Positions 1 through 10,567 of a stretch of DNA of 64,000 nucleotides are shown here, one piece after another; positions within the stretch are counted from its first letter, which is position 1; each line of letters starts with the position of its first letter. This stretch comes from Parvibaculum sp. GTDB lineage: Bacteria > Pseudomonadota > Alphaproteobacteria > Parvibaculales > Parvibaculaceae. Made by a program: the position numbers and the translations under genes. The notes beneath the pieces are model-generated. The model was not told the origin of the DNA. It saw only the letters and a list, made by a program, of their open reading frames with translations, and made no database searches. The DNA lies in NCBI GenBank assembly GCA_019635965.1, contig JAHBYK010000001.1, positions 62,001 to 126,000 on the forward strand, read 5' to 3'.

Positions 1-908
1 ACGCGCGCAAAATCGACCGGCTGCGGATTGAGTTTCAGGCCGTCGAGTTCGATACGCGAAAGGTCGAGAATGTCGTTCACCAGCGACAGAAGATGCGTGC
101 CCGCATGATGTATGTCATGGACATAGGATTCGTAGCGCGGATTGCCGATCGGCCCGAACAGCTTTTGTTCCATCGCTTCGGAGAAGCCGAGGATCGCATT
201 GAGAGGCGTCCTCAGCTCGTGGCTCATATTGGCGAGAAACTCGGTCTTTGCCTTGTTGTCGCGCTCGACGGAGGCATAGAGCTTCATCTTGGTGAGCGCC
301 TGTTCGAGCGCCCGTTCGCGCTCGCCGGCCTGGGCGCGCAGGCGGATCAGCTTGCGGTTCGATCGGAGGCGAAGCTCCATGGCGAAAAAGCCGATCAGAA
401 TGGCCTGAAGGTTCATCACCGCGAAATGCTCGATCATCGTCACGTTTTCGCTGATCGCGGCAGAGCACACGATCCAGACAGCGAAGTTGATGGCGAAGGC
501 GATGAGAAGATGGCGGCGCGACAGGAAGAACAGGCCAACCGCAACAAAGATCAGCGCGAAATTTGTCGACTGGTAGACATCTTTTGCAATCACCATGTGC
601 AGCGCGGAGTTCGCAAGCACGACGCCGAAGACGGCAAAGCCGACCTTGTAGGCATGTTGGGGTGCGACGAGATTCGCCCGGAGCGCCAAGGCGATGGCGA
701 TCAGCGTGGCCATGCCGGTCAGCGCGGCAATAGTCATGATGAGCCGCGCCGGATCCTTCAGAATGATCAGATGCAGAACGGCGAAAAGGGCATACATCGC
801 CGCCAGGAAAAGCGAAATCGGCAGAACGGATTCGCGGAAAAGCGAATTCAGCTCGCGCTGAACGTCGATGTCGCTTGTGCGATATTTGTCGCGTGAAGGG
901 GCGGACAA
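1..908 (-). CDS. Membrane sensor histidine kinase, N-terminal part (3' end off the window)
   Basis: This is a two-component sensor kinase that autophosphorylates a histidine and passes the phosphate to a response regulator not seen here. A hydrophobic N-terminal half (about residues 20-160, five or six membrane segments) is followed by a charged coiled stretch. A clear HisKA H-box, MSHELRTPLNAILGF, begins at about residue 228 (codon at 225-227), with the second dimerisation helix (HLLSLVNDILDLSRIE) behind it. The gene runs off the left edge before the ATPase domain. I chose a TTG start at 908 because GGAG lies 7 bases upstream and an in-frame stop sits at 975-977; a GTG at 944 is possible. 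The ligand cannot be inferred. The hydrophobic sensor region resembles multi-pass kinases rather than periplasmic-loop types. Confidence 0.85.
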   Translation of the reverse strand, partial: MSAPSRDKYRTSDIDVQRELNSLFRESVLPISLFLAAMYALFAVLHLIILKDPARLIMTIAALTGMATLIAIALALRANLVAPQHAYKVGFAVFGVVLANSALHMVIAKDVYQSTNFALIFVAVGLFFLSRRHLLIAFAINFAVWIVCSAAISENVTMIEHFAVMNLQAILIGFFAMELRLRSNRKLIRLRAQAGERERALEQALTKMKLYASVERDNKAKTEFLANMSHELRTPLNAILGFSEAMEQKLFGPIGNPRYESYVHDIHHAGTHLLSLVNDILDLSRIELDGLKLNPQPVDFAR

Positions 909-1017
909 GGTGACACTCCATCGACGAGCATGCTGGCCGCCCACCCATGACCATGCGTTTCGCCGGGCGCGAGACTAGCTGGCGCCTGTGAATAAAAATT
1001 TAATTTCCTTGGAGCTT

Positions 1018-1494
1018 TTAGCCGCGGCCGCGATAGGGCGCGACGCCCTGGTCTGGCACCCAGACGCCCGCGGGAAGCCGGCCTCTCTGCCAGAAAACGT
1101 CGATCGGGATGCCGCCGCGCGGATACCAGTAGCCGCCAACCCTGATCCATTTCGGTACGAGCGTTTCGGCAAGGCGCTTGCCGATCGCAACCGTGCAGTC
1201 TTCGTGGAAGGCGCCATGATTGCGGAACGACTGGAGATAGAGCTTCAGCGACTTAGACTCGACGAGCCATTTGCCAGGCACATAGTCGATGACGAGGTGG
1301 GCGAAGTCGGGCTGGCCGGTCACAGGGCAGATCGAAGTGAATTCCGGCACGGTGAAACGCGCTACATAATTCTCACCCTGATGCGGATTGGGGACGCGCT
1401 CAAGCACCGCCTTTTCAGGCGAGGCGGGCATTTTCACATCGGCGCCGAGTTGCGTCAGGCCCGTCGTGCTTTTCTTCCCGGCCGGCTTTTTCAT
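1018..1494 (-). CDS. queF: NADPH-dependent 7-cyano-7-deazaguanine reductase QueF
   Basis: QueF reduces preQ0 to preQ1 with NADPH, the last small-molecule step before queuosine is inserted into tRNA. The protein has 158 residues, the length of the single-domain (Bacillus-type) QueF rather than the longer E. coli type. The catalytic Cys56 lies in [12 protein letters not shown] and the catalytic Asp is D63, the same 7-residue spacing as Cys55/Asp62 of the Bacillus enzyme. The NADPH-binding QueF motif [16 protein letters not shown] and the following FHEDC are intact. It is the last gene of the queC-queE-queD-queF run, 9 bases after queD, so it is probably co-transcribed. Confidence 0.96.
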   Translation of the reverse strand: MKKPAGKKSTTGLTQLGADVKMPASPEKAVLERVPNPHQGENYVARFTVPEFTSICPVTGQPDFAHLVIDYVPGKWLVESKSLKLYLQSFRNHGAFHEDCTVAIGKRLAETLVPKWIRVGGYWYPRGGIPIDVFWQRGRLPAGVWVPDQGVAPYRGRG

Positions 1495-1503
1495 GTCCTG
1501 CTC

Positions 1504-1872
1504 CTATTCGGCTTCCGGGCCATCATAGACGCAGCCTTCGCGGCAGGAAGCGCGATGCACCTCGACGCGCGCGATCTCCGGCAACGGACCGGCCAGCGCC
1601 TTCCAGATCCAGGCGGCGATATGTTCGAGTGTCGGAAGCTCAAGACCTTCGATCTCGTTCAGCAAATGATGGTCGAGCTTCTCGCGTACCGCCATGACCT
1701 CGCGTTCGACATCCTCGAAATGGCGGACGAGACCCGTCGCGGGCGAGGGCTTGCCCGACAACCAGACGACGACGCGGAAGGAATGGCCGTGCATCCGCCG
1801 GTTCGGATGACCTTCATCCGCATAGGGCAGGAAATGCGCCGCGTCGAAAAAGAATTCCTTGTAGATCTTCAT
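1504..1872 (-). CDS. queD: 6-carboxytetrahydropterin synthase QueD, atypical active site
   Basis: QueD converts dihydroneopterin triphosphate to 6-carboxytetrahydropterin in preQ0 synthesis. The protein has 122 residues. The zinc ligands of the family are visible as H13 (DAAHFLP) and H28/H30 (RMHGHSF), as is the Asp-His pair D67/H68 (KLDHH). The position normally holding the nucleophile Cys, four residues before the first His of HGH, is Asn24 (EGHPNRRMHGH). The Glu before the C-terminal C-x3-C (ASCREGC) also appears to be Ala. I chose ATG at 1872 because it overlaps the queE stop by one base (TGATG) and matches family N-termini. A longer reading from 1935 would run into queE. Context strongly supports the pathway role; the chemistry is less certain. 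Confidence 0.9.
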   Translation of the reverse strand: MKIYKEFFFDAAHFLPYADEGHPNRRMHGHSFRVVVWLSGKPSPATGLVRHFEDVEREVMAVREKLDHHLLNEIEGLELPTLEHIAAWIWKALAGPLPEIARVEVHRASCREGCVYDGPEAE

Positions 1873-2504
1873 CACGGAATACCGATCAGCTTGTGGGTCT
1901 GGAGGCTGAGCCGCCATTTCGGATGCGCGAGACAATATTCCGTCGCCGCGCGCGTGTTCTCCTCCCGCATCGGCCCGTCCATCGGTTGCAGGAAGAAATG
2001 CCGGAAGGCAAGCGCCTCGAAACGGTCCGGCATGGCCTCTTTCTGCGGATAGACCAGCTTCAATTCATCTCCACGCGTCTGGACGAGCGGCGCATCGGCC
2101 TTGGGGCTGACGCAGATCCAGTCGATCCCATCCGGTGCGGCAAGCGTACCATTCGTCTCGATAGCGATTTCAAATCCCCGCGCGTGAAGGGCGCCGATCA
2201 GCGCCGGATCGAGCTGGAGCAGCGGTTCACCGCCGGTGCAGACGACATAGCGGTTTTCGGTCCCGCCCGTCACCCATGTCCTTTCGATCGCGTCTGCCAG
2301 CGCCGCCGCATGGCGGAATTTCCCGCCGCCTTCGCCATCCGTACCCACGAAATCCGTGTCGCAGAAAGTGCAGACCGCAATTGCGCGGTCCTCCTCGCGG
2401 CCGGACCAGAGGTTGCAGCCAGCGAAGCGGCAGAACACGGCAGGCCTGCCGGCCTGCGCGCCTTCGCCTTGCAGCGTGTAGAAGATTTCCTTCACCGAGT
2501 ACAT
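1872..2504 (-). CDS. queE: 7-carboxy-7-deazaguanine synthase QueE (radical SAM)
   Basis: QueE is the radical-SAM enzyme that rearranges carboxytetrahydropterin to 7-carboxy-7-deazaguanine. The 210-residue protein starts MYSVKEIFYTLQGEG, a QueE hallmark. It carries the expanded cluster motif C-x14-C-x2-C (C30, C45, C48), known from many proteobacterial QueE proteins, in place of the standard C-x3-C-x2-C. The SAM-binding TGGEPLLQ segment follows. The ATG at 2504 lies 4 bases after the queC stop, which fixes the start better than upstream ATG codons lying inside queC. It is translationally coupled to queD by a one-base overlap. Confidence 0.95.
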   Translation of the reverse strand: MYSVKEIFYTLQGEGAQAGRPAVFCRFAGCNLWSGREEDRAIAVCTFCDTDFVGTDGEGGGKFRHAAALADAIERTWVTGGTENRYVVCTGGEPLLQLDPALIGALHARGFEIAIETNGTLAAPDGIDWICVSPKADAPLVQTRGDELKLVYPQKEAMPDRFEALAFRHFFLQPMDGPMREENTRAATEYCLAHPKWRLSLQTHKLIGIP

Positions 2505-2508
2505 GGGC

Positions 2509-3219
2509 TCAGGCTCCCGCCACATAGGCAGCATGGCCGCGCGCCCGAAGCTCGCAGGCCGGGCAGGCGCCGCAGCCATAGCCCCAGTCGTAGCGGTGCG
2601 TACGGTCGCCCCGGTAGCAGCTATGGGTTTCTTCCACGATGAGATCGACCAGTGCCTTGCCGCCGAGTTCTGCCGCCAGTGCCCATGTCGCCGCCTTGTC
2701 GATCCACATCAGCGGCGTCTCGAGCGTGAAGGGCTTGGCCATGCCAAGCGAGATGGCCGCTTCCAGCGCCTTGATCGTGTCGGCCCGGCAATCGGGATAG
2801 CCGGAGTAATCCGTCTCGCACATGCCGCCGACCAGCACATGGGCGCCGCGTCGGTAGCCGAGGGCCGCGGCATAAGTGAAGAAGATCAGGTTCCGGCCCG
2901 GCACGAAGGTTGTCGGCAGGCCGTTCTCGCCCATCTCGATGGCAACGTCGCGGGTGAGGGCGGTCTCGCTGATCCGTCCAAGTTCGGGAAGACCGATCAT
3001 GTGATCGGCACCAAGCCGCGCGGCCCAGACAGGATCGAGCGCCGCGAGCCCGGCGCGCACCTTGTCGCGGCAGGCAAGTTCGATGGCGTGGGATTGGCCA
3101 TAGTCGAAGCCGACCGTCTCGACTTCGGCAAAACGCGCAAGCGCCCAGGCCAGGCAGACCGTCGAGTCCTGCCCGCCCGAGAACAGCACAAGTGCCTTTT
3201 TCCCTGCCGATTCAGTCAT
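2509..3219 (-). CDS. queC: 7-cyano-7-deazaguanine synthase QueC
   Basis: QueC is an ATP-dependent amidotransferase-like enzyme that makes preQ0 from 7-carboxy-7-deazaguanine and ammonia. The 236-residue protein has the PP-loop LFSGGQDST at residues 12-20 and a C-terminal zinc site with four cysteines (TCYRGD-type Cys, then [10 protein letters not shown]). It is the first gene of the que operon. GGAG lies 9 bases before the ATG. The roughly 65 bases between it and the upstream terminator hairpin (3286-3313) must hold the promoter. I looked for a preQ1 riboswitch there and found no convincing one. Confidence 0.95.
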   Translation of the reverse strand: MTESAGKKALVLFSGGQDSTVCLAWALARFAEVETVGFDYGQSHAIELACRDKVRAGLAALDPVWAARLGADHMIGLPELGRISETALTRDVAIEMGENGLPTTFVPGRNLIFFTYAAALGYRRGAHVLVGGMCETDYSGYPDCRADTIKALEAAISLGMAKPFTLETPLMWIDKAATWALAAELGGKALVDLIVEETHSCYRGDRTHRYDWGYGCGACPACELRARGHAAYVAGA

Positions 3220-3285
3220 TTGATAGAGCTCCGTTCGGGGGTGTTGAACAGGAGCGGCTCCCTGCCGTCAAGCGGACAAAAGGAA

Positions 3286-3313
3286 GCCCCGGAAAAGCGA
3301 GCTTTTCCGGGGC
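3286..3313 (-). terminator. Rho-independent terminator after the DUF1302 gene
   Basis: This is a perfect 13-base inverted repeat (GCCCCGGAAAAGC / GCTTTTCCGGGGC) with a 2-base centre. On the minus strand it is followed by TTCCTTTTG. It lies 25 bases past the DUF1302 stop and separates that gene from queC. Confidence 0.85.
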
Positions 3314-3338
3314 CTTGAACGTCGCCGTTAACTTCGGA

Positions 3339-5290
3339 TCAGAACGAGTAGGAAACGCTCGCCATGATGAAGTCGCGGTCGAAGGTGGGGTTGTCGAAGC
3401 CGGCACCGAAGATGTTGGTGTAGCTGACGCTGCCCCGCCAAGTGTTCTGGTAGTCGGCCGAAAGACCGAGCGACACCTGCTTCATGCCCTGAAGGTAATT
3501 GGCCGTGTTCGGGCCGGGCGAGTTGCCCTGAAGGTCATGACGCCAGGAGAGGCTCGGCGTCAGCGTGACGGCCGTGCCGAAGGCATTGGCATAGGACGGC
3601 GCGAAGACCAGACGATAGCCATAGGACATGTCGTCGGCGTACTTCACATTGGTCACGCCGCCGGTGAGCAGCGCCGCACCGAACGGATTGCGCAGGCCGC
3701 CTTCGGGGCCGACGCGATTGAGCGGATAGTCGCTCGCGTTCTGCACATAGACGAAGCCGGCATTGAACACGAAGGTCGCCGAGTCAGCGCGGAAGAGTTC
3801 CGTGATCGGGTCCGTGGTGCTCCAGAGCTTCACGGTACCGATCTGACCCTGAATGGCGTCAAGCTCGATCATGTGGACCGTGTCCTGGTTCGGACCGGCG
3901 GCCGGCAGCGAGCTGACCGGGCCGGGCGAACCCGTGAGCGGGCCGGACGCGCCGGTTCCGTCAAGCTGCGAGGCGTTCTGTTCGAGGTCGGACACGCCGA
4001 AGGGCATGTTAGGCGAGAAGGAGAGTTCGCCCGAAACGGCCGTGCCGCTGATCGTCGTGGCAAAGCTCGCACCCAGCGTCTCGATGGTCGGGAAGCTGTA
4101 GAAGTAGCGCAGCTGGTTGGCGGCATAGGCAAATGCAGCATTCAGCGATGCAGCCTGAACGGCGGGTATGGCGGATCCGCAATCCAGAGCGCCGCCCGTC
4201 GCGATCCCGACAAAGGCGCACGAGGACGCCAGATCATCGGGGCCGGTCGTGAAGCCGAGATAGGGCAGACGGCTCGTGTAGCGAACGGCGTAAGGCCGAA
4301 ATCGACGCCGTCACCGAGTTCCTCGGCATAGTAGCGAACGGCCATGCCGAACTGGTCGGTCTCGCTGGCGATGCGGTCGGCCGAACGGCGAACCGCGATC
4401 GGAACCAGTGCGCTGGGCGGGAAGCCGCCGGGTGCGCCCGCGAAATCGGGATTGTCGATGACCGGGTTGAGGAGGCCCGGCAGCGAACCGCGGCCCGTAA
4501 TGTCGTCGGTCGAGAAGAACGAGCCCGTGGGGTCGAGTTCGGTATATTCGTACTGGAACTGCCAGAAGGCTTCGACCGAGAGATTCGGCGTCAGCGTCGT
4601 CGAGGCGAACAGCATCGGCATCGGCGTCAGCGCGTCCTTGAGCTCCGCGCCGGGGGTGCGGATACGCGTAACGTCAACGGCCTGGAAGGCATTGATGCCA
4701 CCCTGGATGAACAGGCTTTCGCCCCAGTTCAGCACCTGCTTGCCGAAACGGACCGTGGTGTAGTGACCGTCGATGTCCCAGTTGCCGAAGACGAAGGCAT
4801 CGAGAACGTCGATGTCATAGGCGAGCTGGTCGCGGGCATCCGATTCGAGATTGCGGAAGCGCAGGTCATTCTCGGCATAGACGAAATCGTAGAAGGCCGT
4901 CGGGCGCACGAAGAAGCCGTAATTCTCCCATGTGCCCTGAATGTCCATCGTGGCCTGGACCGTCTGGTTCACGAAGTCCCAGCGGTCATAATTCAGGTTG
5001 CCGTTGTCCGAGTTCACGCTCGTCGTGCGGCCGTCTCCATTGGCGCAGCCGCCATTGAGGATCGAGACCTTGGTGCAATCCCGGCCGCTAGCGCGCAGCG
5101 TGGCGCCCGCCGACACGGTCGTATCGATCTGGACGTTGAGGTCGCCGAACACATAATTTGCAGCCGAGGCCGAGGTGGAAAAGAGAAAAGCCGAAGCGAA
5201 CGCTGCGGCAAGCGTGATTGCCCCCGAACGGCGATTGCGGAGCAATGCTCGTTCATTCGTGACAGAGCGATTTCCTGCCGATACTATCAT
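3339..5290 (-). pseudogene. DUF1302 family outer-membrane-type protein, interrupted by a frameshift
   Basis: DUF1302 proteins are secreted, beta-rich, about 600-650 residues, and often found in steroid, hydrocarbon or organic-acid degraders. Their biochemical role is not established. The N-terminal part (5290 down to about 4292) has a signal peptide ending STSASAANY and reads cleanly to DFGL. The next family residues, YAVRYTSRLPYLGF, continue only after a one-base shift at about 4292 (CTTAC, where CT-N-TAC is expected). From there the reading frame stays open to 3339 and ends ASVSYSF, a typical beta-barrel C-terminus with a terminal Phe. One added base would restore a roughly 650-residue protein. 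GGGAGG sits 8 bases before the ATG at 5290. It diverges from a padR gene. It may be a real mutation or a sequencing error. Confidence 0.85.
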
Positions 5291-5466
5291 TTTGAAGGTT
5301 CCTCCCGAGAGGTTGGATTCTGGTGTTGCCCCAGGAATGGCGGCGGAAGTGGAAACAATCGGCCGGTTCCGCCGGAACCGGCCAGAAGTTAGGTGAGGGA
5401 TGCTGACCTTTTGCGAGGATCGAGGAGGGATATTCGCGGTAGGACAGTCTGTTATGTGAGGGTGCG

Positions 5467-5489
5467 TAATAGGTAGAAGATACCTATTA
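5467..5489. promoter_or_regulatory. Perfect 9-5-9 palindrome, probable PadR operator
   Basis: TAATAGGTA-N5-TACCTATTA is a perfect 23-base palindrome in the 266-base divergent gap between the DUF1302 gene and padR. It sits 68 bases before the padR start and 177 bases before the DUF1302 start. Its position and symmetry fit an operator for the dimeric winged-helix PadR protein encoded next to it. That assignment is inference. Confidence 0.6.
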
Positions 5490-5556
5490 GTAAAGGGGAT
5501 ATATCAAGTCGGTACGTCGTTCAAGTACCGTAATCTGCTGTCGGGGAGGGCGCGGA

Positions 5557-7547
<1,991 letters not shown>

Positions 7548-7548
7548 C

Positions 7549-7568
7549 AGCCGGCGTTTCGACCGGCT
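7549..7568 (+). terminator. Short hairpin after eno
   Basis: AGCCGG / CCGGCT with an 8-base loop begins 2 bases after the eno stop and is followed by TTTCC. It is a weak terminator or an mRNA-stabilising stem. Confidence 0.5.
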
Positions 7569-7614
7569 TTCCGGTAAATGCCCTTGACCGTTGGAATCGC
7601 TGTATGATTCCATC

Positions 7615-7974
7615 ATGGACATGGAAAGCAACGTCGTGATTCGGACTTCGGAACCCCTGCGCCTCAGGCAGGCGCTGATCCCGTTCGTCTGTATCATCGT
7701 GCTCGGCTATTTCGCCTATCACGCGGTTTACGGCCGCCTCGGGTTCATTTCCTGGCTCGACATCCAGAATCGCATCGACCTGCTGGAGCACCAGCTCGCG
7801 GATGTGGAGCGCCAGCGCCAGCAGCTCGACCGGCAGGTCGCGCTTCTGCGCCCGGAAAGTCTCGACCCCGATTTGCTGGACGAGCGTGCCCGAGCGGCGC
7901 TCGGCTATGCGAATCCCGGGGAGATCGTGATTTTCCTCGATCCGCCGGCCGCGAGCCCGGCACCGGCGCGCTGA
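7615..7974 (+). CDS. Septum formation initiator FtsB/DivIC family
   Basis: This is a small bitopic divisome protein that partners FtsL and FtsQ at the division site. The 119 residues comprise a short cytoplasmic tail, one membrane segment (about 18-36, ALIPFVCIIVLGYFAYHAVYG), a periplasmic coiled coil (about 45-75, IQNRIDLLEHQLADVERQRQQL) and the family's C-terminal DLLDERARAALGYANPGE. ATG at 7615 was chosen over a TTG at 7591. Neither has a strong ribosome site. The eno-ftsB-pdhA order is conserved in alphaproteobacteria. I infer the symbol ftsB from context. Confidence 0.9.
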   Translation: MDMESNVVIRTSEPLRLRQALIPFVCIIVLGYFAYHAVYGRLGFISWLDIQNRIDLLEHQLADVERQRQQLDRQVALLRPESLDPDLLDERARAALGYANPGEIVIFLDPPAASPAPAR

Positions 7975-8001
7975 TCGGGGCGGGCCTGTCCGCAGCGGAA
8001 C

Positions 8002-8020
8002 TTAACCGAAATCCGGTTAA
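8002..8020. promoter_or_regulatory. Perfect 7-5-7 palindrome upstream of pdhA
   Basis: TTAACCG-N5-CGGTTAA lies between ftsB and pdhA, 119 bases before the pdhA start. A T6 run follows 7 bases later. It could be an operator for the PDH operon or a weak terminator for ftsB. The sequence alone does not decide. Confidence 0.4.
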
Positions 8021-8138
8021 TCCTGCGTTTTTTCATTGAAACCAAACCTTTATCATCCACTTCTAAAGTGTGTGAAGGCGCCTTTGCGCGCCGCCGCGCT
8101 TTCCGCGTGTCGTGAAATTCAGACGTCGAGGCCCCCGA

Positions 8139-9191
8139 ATGACGTCCAGATCAGCTACGAGATCCGCTGCCAAACCGGCTCAGAAAAAACCGGTGAGAAA
8201 GTCCGTGGACGGACCTATGCCCTTCACGAAGGAAGAGGACATAAAGGCCTATCGGGACATGCTGCTCATCCGGCGCTTCGAGGAGAAGGCCGGCCAGATG
8301 TATGGCATGGGCCTCATCGGCGGCTTCTGCCACCTCTATATCGGCCAGGAGGCCGTCGTCGTCGGTATGCAGATGGCGATCGAGGAGGGCGATCAGGTCA
8401 TCACCGGCTACCGCGATCACGGCCATATGCTTGCCTGCGGCATGGACCCGAAAGGCGTGATGGCAGAACTGACCGGACGCGAGGGCGGCTATTCGCGCGG
8501 CAAGGGCGGCTCCATGCACATGTTCAGCCGCGAACGGAATTTCTTTGGCGGCCACGGCATCGTGGGTGCGCAGGTACCGCTCGGCACCGGCCTCGCCTTT
8601 GCCAATCGCTATCGCGGCAACGACCGGGTGTGTCTCGCCTATTTCGGCGACGGCGCGGCCAATCAGGGCCAGGTCTATGAGAGTTTCAACATGGCGGAAC
8701 TCTGGCAGCTGCCGGTCGTCTATGTGATCGAGAACAATCAATACGCGATGGGCACCAGCGTGGCCCGCGCCAGCGCGCAGACGAACCTTTCGAAGCGCGG
8801 CGTGAGCTTCAACATTCCCGGCGAGCAGGTGGACGGCATGGATGTGCGCGCCGTGCGCGACGCAGGCGCACGCGCCGTTGCCTTCTGCCGGTCGGGCAAA
8901 GGCCCCTATATCCTCGAAATGATGACCTACCGCTATCGCGGCCATTCGATGTCGGACCCCGCGAAATATCGCGCCAAGGAAGAAGTGAACAAGATGCGCG
9001 CCGAGCACGACCCGATAGAGCAGGTGCGGGTGCGTCTCCTCGATACCAAGGCGCTGACGGAGGACGACCTCAAGGAGATCGACAAGGAGATCAAGGCCAT
9101 CGTCAACGAGTCCGCCGAATTCGCGCAGTCGAGCCCGGAGCCGGATCCGTCCGAACTCTGGACCGACGTGCTTGCCGATTTGGAGGCGTGA
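8139..9191 (+). CDS. pdhA: Pyruvate dehydrogenase E1 component, alpha subunit
   Basis: This is the thiamine-diphosphate-binding half of the E1 heterotetramer that decarboxylates pyruvate. It has 350 residues. The ThDP/Mg motif is [20 protein letters not shown] followed by [10 protein letters not shown]. The phosphorylation-loop region [15 protein letters not shown] is typical of E1-alpha. The first 30 residues are basic and Ala/Lys-rich, as in related alphaproteobacterial proteins. ATG at 8139 has GAGG upstream; a GTG at 8112 is less likely. pdhB follows after a single base. Confidence 0.97.
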   Translation: MTSRSATRSAAKPAQKKPVRKSVDGPMPFTKEEDIKAYRDMLLIRRFEEKAGQMYGMGLIGGFCHLYIGQEAVVVGMQMAIEEGDQVITGYRDHGHMLACGMDPKGVMAELTGREGGYSRGKGGSMHMFSRERNFFGGHGIVGAQVPLGTGLAFANRYRGNDRVCLAYFGDGAANQGQVYESFNMAELWQLPVVYVIENNQYAMGTSVARASAQTNLSKRGVSFNIPGEQVDGMDVRAVRDAGARAVAFCRSGKGPYILEMMTYRYRGHSMSDPAKYRAKEEVNKMRAEHDPIEQVRVRLLDTKALTEDDLKEIDKEIKAIVNESAEFAQSSPEPDPSELWTDVLADLEA

Positions 9192-9192
9192 C

Positions 9193-10557
9193 ATGACGAT
9201 CGAAGTGCTCATGCCCGCGCTCTCGCCGACCATGGAAGAGGGTACGCTCGCCAAATGGCATGTGAAGGTGGGCGACGAAGTGAAATCCGGCGACGTGATC
9301 GCGGAGATCGAAACCGACAAGGCGACCATGGAAGTGGAAGCCGCCGACGACGGCAAGGTTGCCAAACTTCTGGTCGAGGAAGGCACCGAGAATGTGAAGG
9401 TGAACCAGGTCATCGCCATTCTCGCGGATGATGGCGAGAGCATTCAGGACACCGAAGCGCCGAAGGAAACAAAAGCCGCCGCAAAAAAGAAAGCCGCCCC
9501 GGCGAAAGAGGAAAAGGCGGCAAGGGCGGCCAAGGTTGACGTGAAATCCGATCCGGAATTGCCGGCAGGTACGGAATTCGTGACGCAGACCGTGCGCGAG
9601 GCGCTGCGCGATGCGATGGCCGAGGAAATGCGCCGTGACGAAAGTGTTTTCGTCATGGGCGAGGAAGTCGCGCAATATCAGGGCGCCTACAAGGTGACGC
9701 AGGGCCTGCTCGACGAATTCGGCGGCAAGCGCGTTGTCGATACGCCGATCACCGAACATGGTTTTGCGGGTCTCGGCGTCGGCGCGGCGATGGCGGGGCT
9801 GCGCCCCATCGTCGAGTTCATGACCTTCAACTTCGCCATGCAGGCGATCGACCAGATCATCAATTCCGCCGCCAAGACGCGCTACATGTCGGGCGGGCAG
9901 ATGTCTTGTCCCATCGTCTTTCGCGGACCGAACGGGCCGGCTGCCCGCGTCGCCGCGCAGCACAGCCAGGACTACAGCTCCTGGTATGCGCATGTGCCGG
10001 GCCTCATCGTGATCGCGCCCTATTCGGCAGCGGATGCGAAGGGGCTTCTCAAGGCGGCGATCCGCGATCCGAACCCCGTCATCTTCCTCGAGAACGAAGT
10101 GCTTTACGGCAAGAGCTTCGAGGTGCCGAAGCATGACGACTTCGTGCTGCCCATCGGCAAGGCGAAGGTGATGAAGGAAGGCAGGGACGTGACGCTCGTG
10201 TCGCACAGCCACGGGCTCACCTATTGCCTCGAGGCGATGGCGAAGCTGGAAGAGGAGGGGATCGACGTCGAACTGATCGACCTGCGCACTCTCCGCCCGC
10301 TCGATATGGACACGGTGATCGCCTCCGTGAAAAAGACGAACCGTCTCGTCACCGTGGAAGAAACATGGCCGGTCTGCGGCATCGGCGCGGAGATTGCCGC
10401 ATCGGTGCAGGAAAAGGCATTCGACTGGCTCGACGCGCCGATCCTTCGCGTGACGCAGAAGGATGTGCCGATGCCCTATGCGGCCAATCTCGAAAAACTC
10501 GCGCTGCCCAGCGCCGCAGAAGTGGTGGAGGCGGTGAAAGCCGTCTGCTACCGCTGA
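9193..10557 (+). CDS. pdhB: Pyruvate dehydrogenase E1 beta subunit with N-terminal lipoyl domain
   Basis: This is E1-beta of pyruvate dehydrogenase, carrying an extra lipoyl domain as is typical for alphaproteobacteria. Residues 1-77 form the lipoyl domain with the modified lysine K43 ([10 protein letters not shown]). Residues 80-130 are an Ala/Lys-rich flexible linker. Residues 131-454 are the transketolase-like pyrimidine-binding and C-terminal domains ([32 protein letters not shown]). The lipoyl domain is nearly a copy of that in pdhC. The start at 9193 is one base after the pdhA stop, so the two E1 subunits are made together. Confidence 0.97.
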   Translation: MTIEVLMPALSPTMEEGTLAKWHVKVGDEVKSGDVIAEIETDKATMEVEAADDGKVAKLLVEEGTENVKVNQVIAILADDGESIQDTEAPKETKAAAKKKAAPAKEEKAARAAKVDVKSDPELPAGTEFVTQTVREALRDAMAEEMRRDESVFVMGEEVAQYQGAYKVTQGLLDEFGGKRVVDTPITEHGFAGLGVGAAMAGLRPIVEFMTFNFAMQAIDQIINSAAKTRYMSGGQMSCPIVFRGPNGPAARVAAQHSQDYSSWYAHVPGLIVIAPYSAADAKGLLKAAIRDPNPVIFLENEVLYGKSFEVPKHDDFVLPIGKAKVMKEGRDVTLVSHSHGLTYCLEAMAKLEEEGIDVELIDLRTLRPLDMDTVIASVKKTNRLVTVEETWPVCGIGAEIAASVQEKAFDWLDAPILRVTQKDVPMPYAANLEKLALPSAAEVVEAVKAVCYR

Positions 10558-10567
10558 GGAGGCGCAG

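Noticed and set aside
3220-3285. preQ1 riboswitch upstream of queC
   Set aside because: The short space between the terminator and the queC start shows no convincing pseudoknot pattern of the preQ1 classes.
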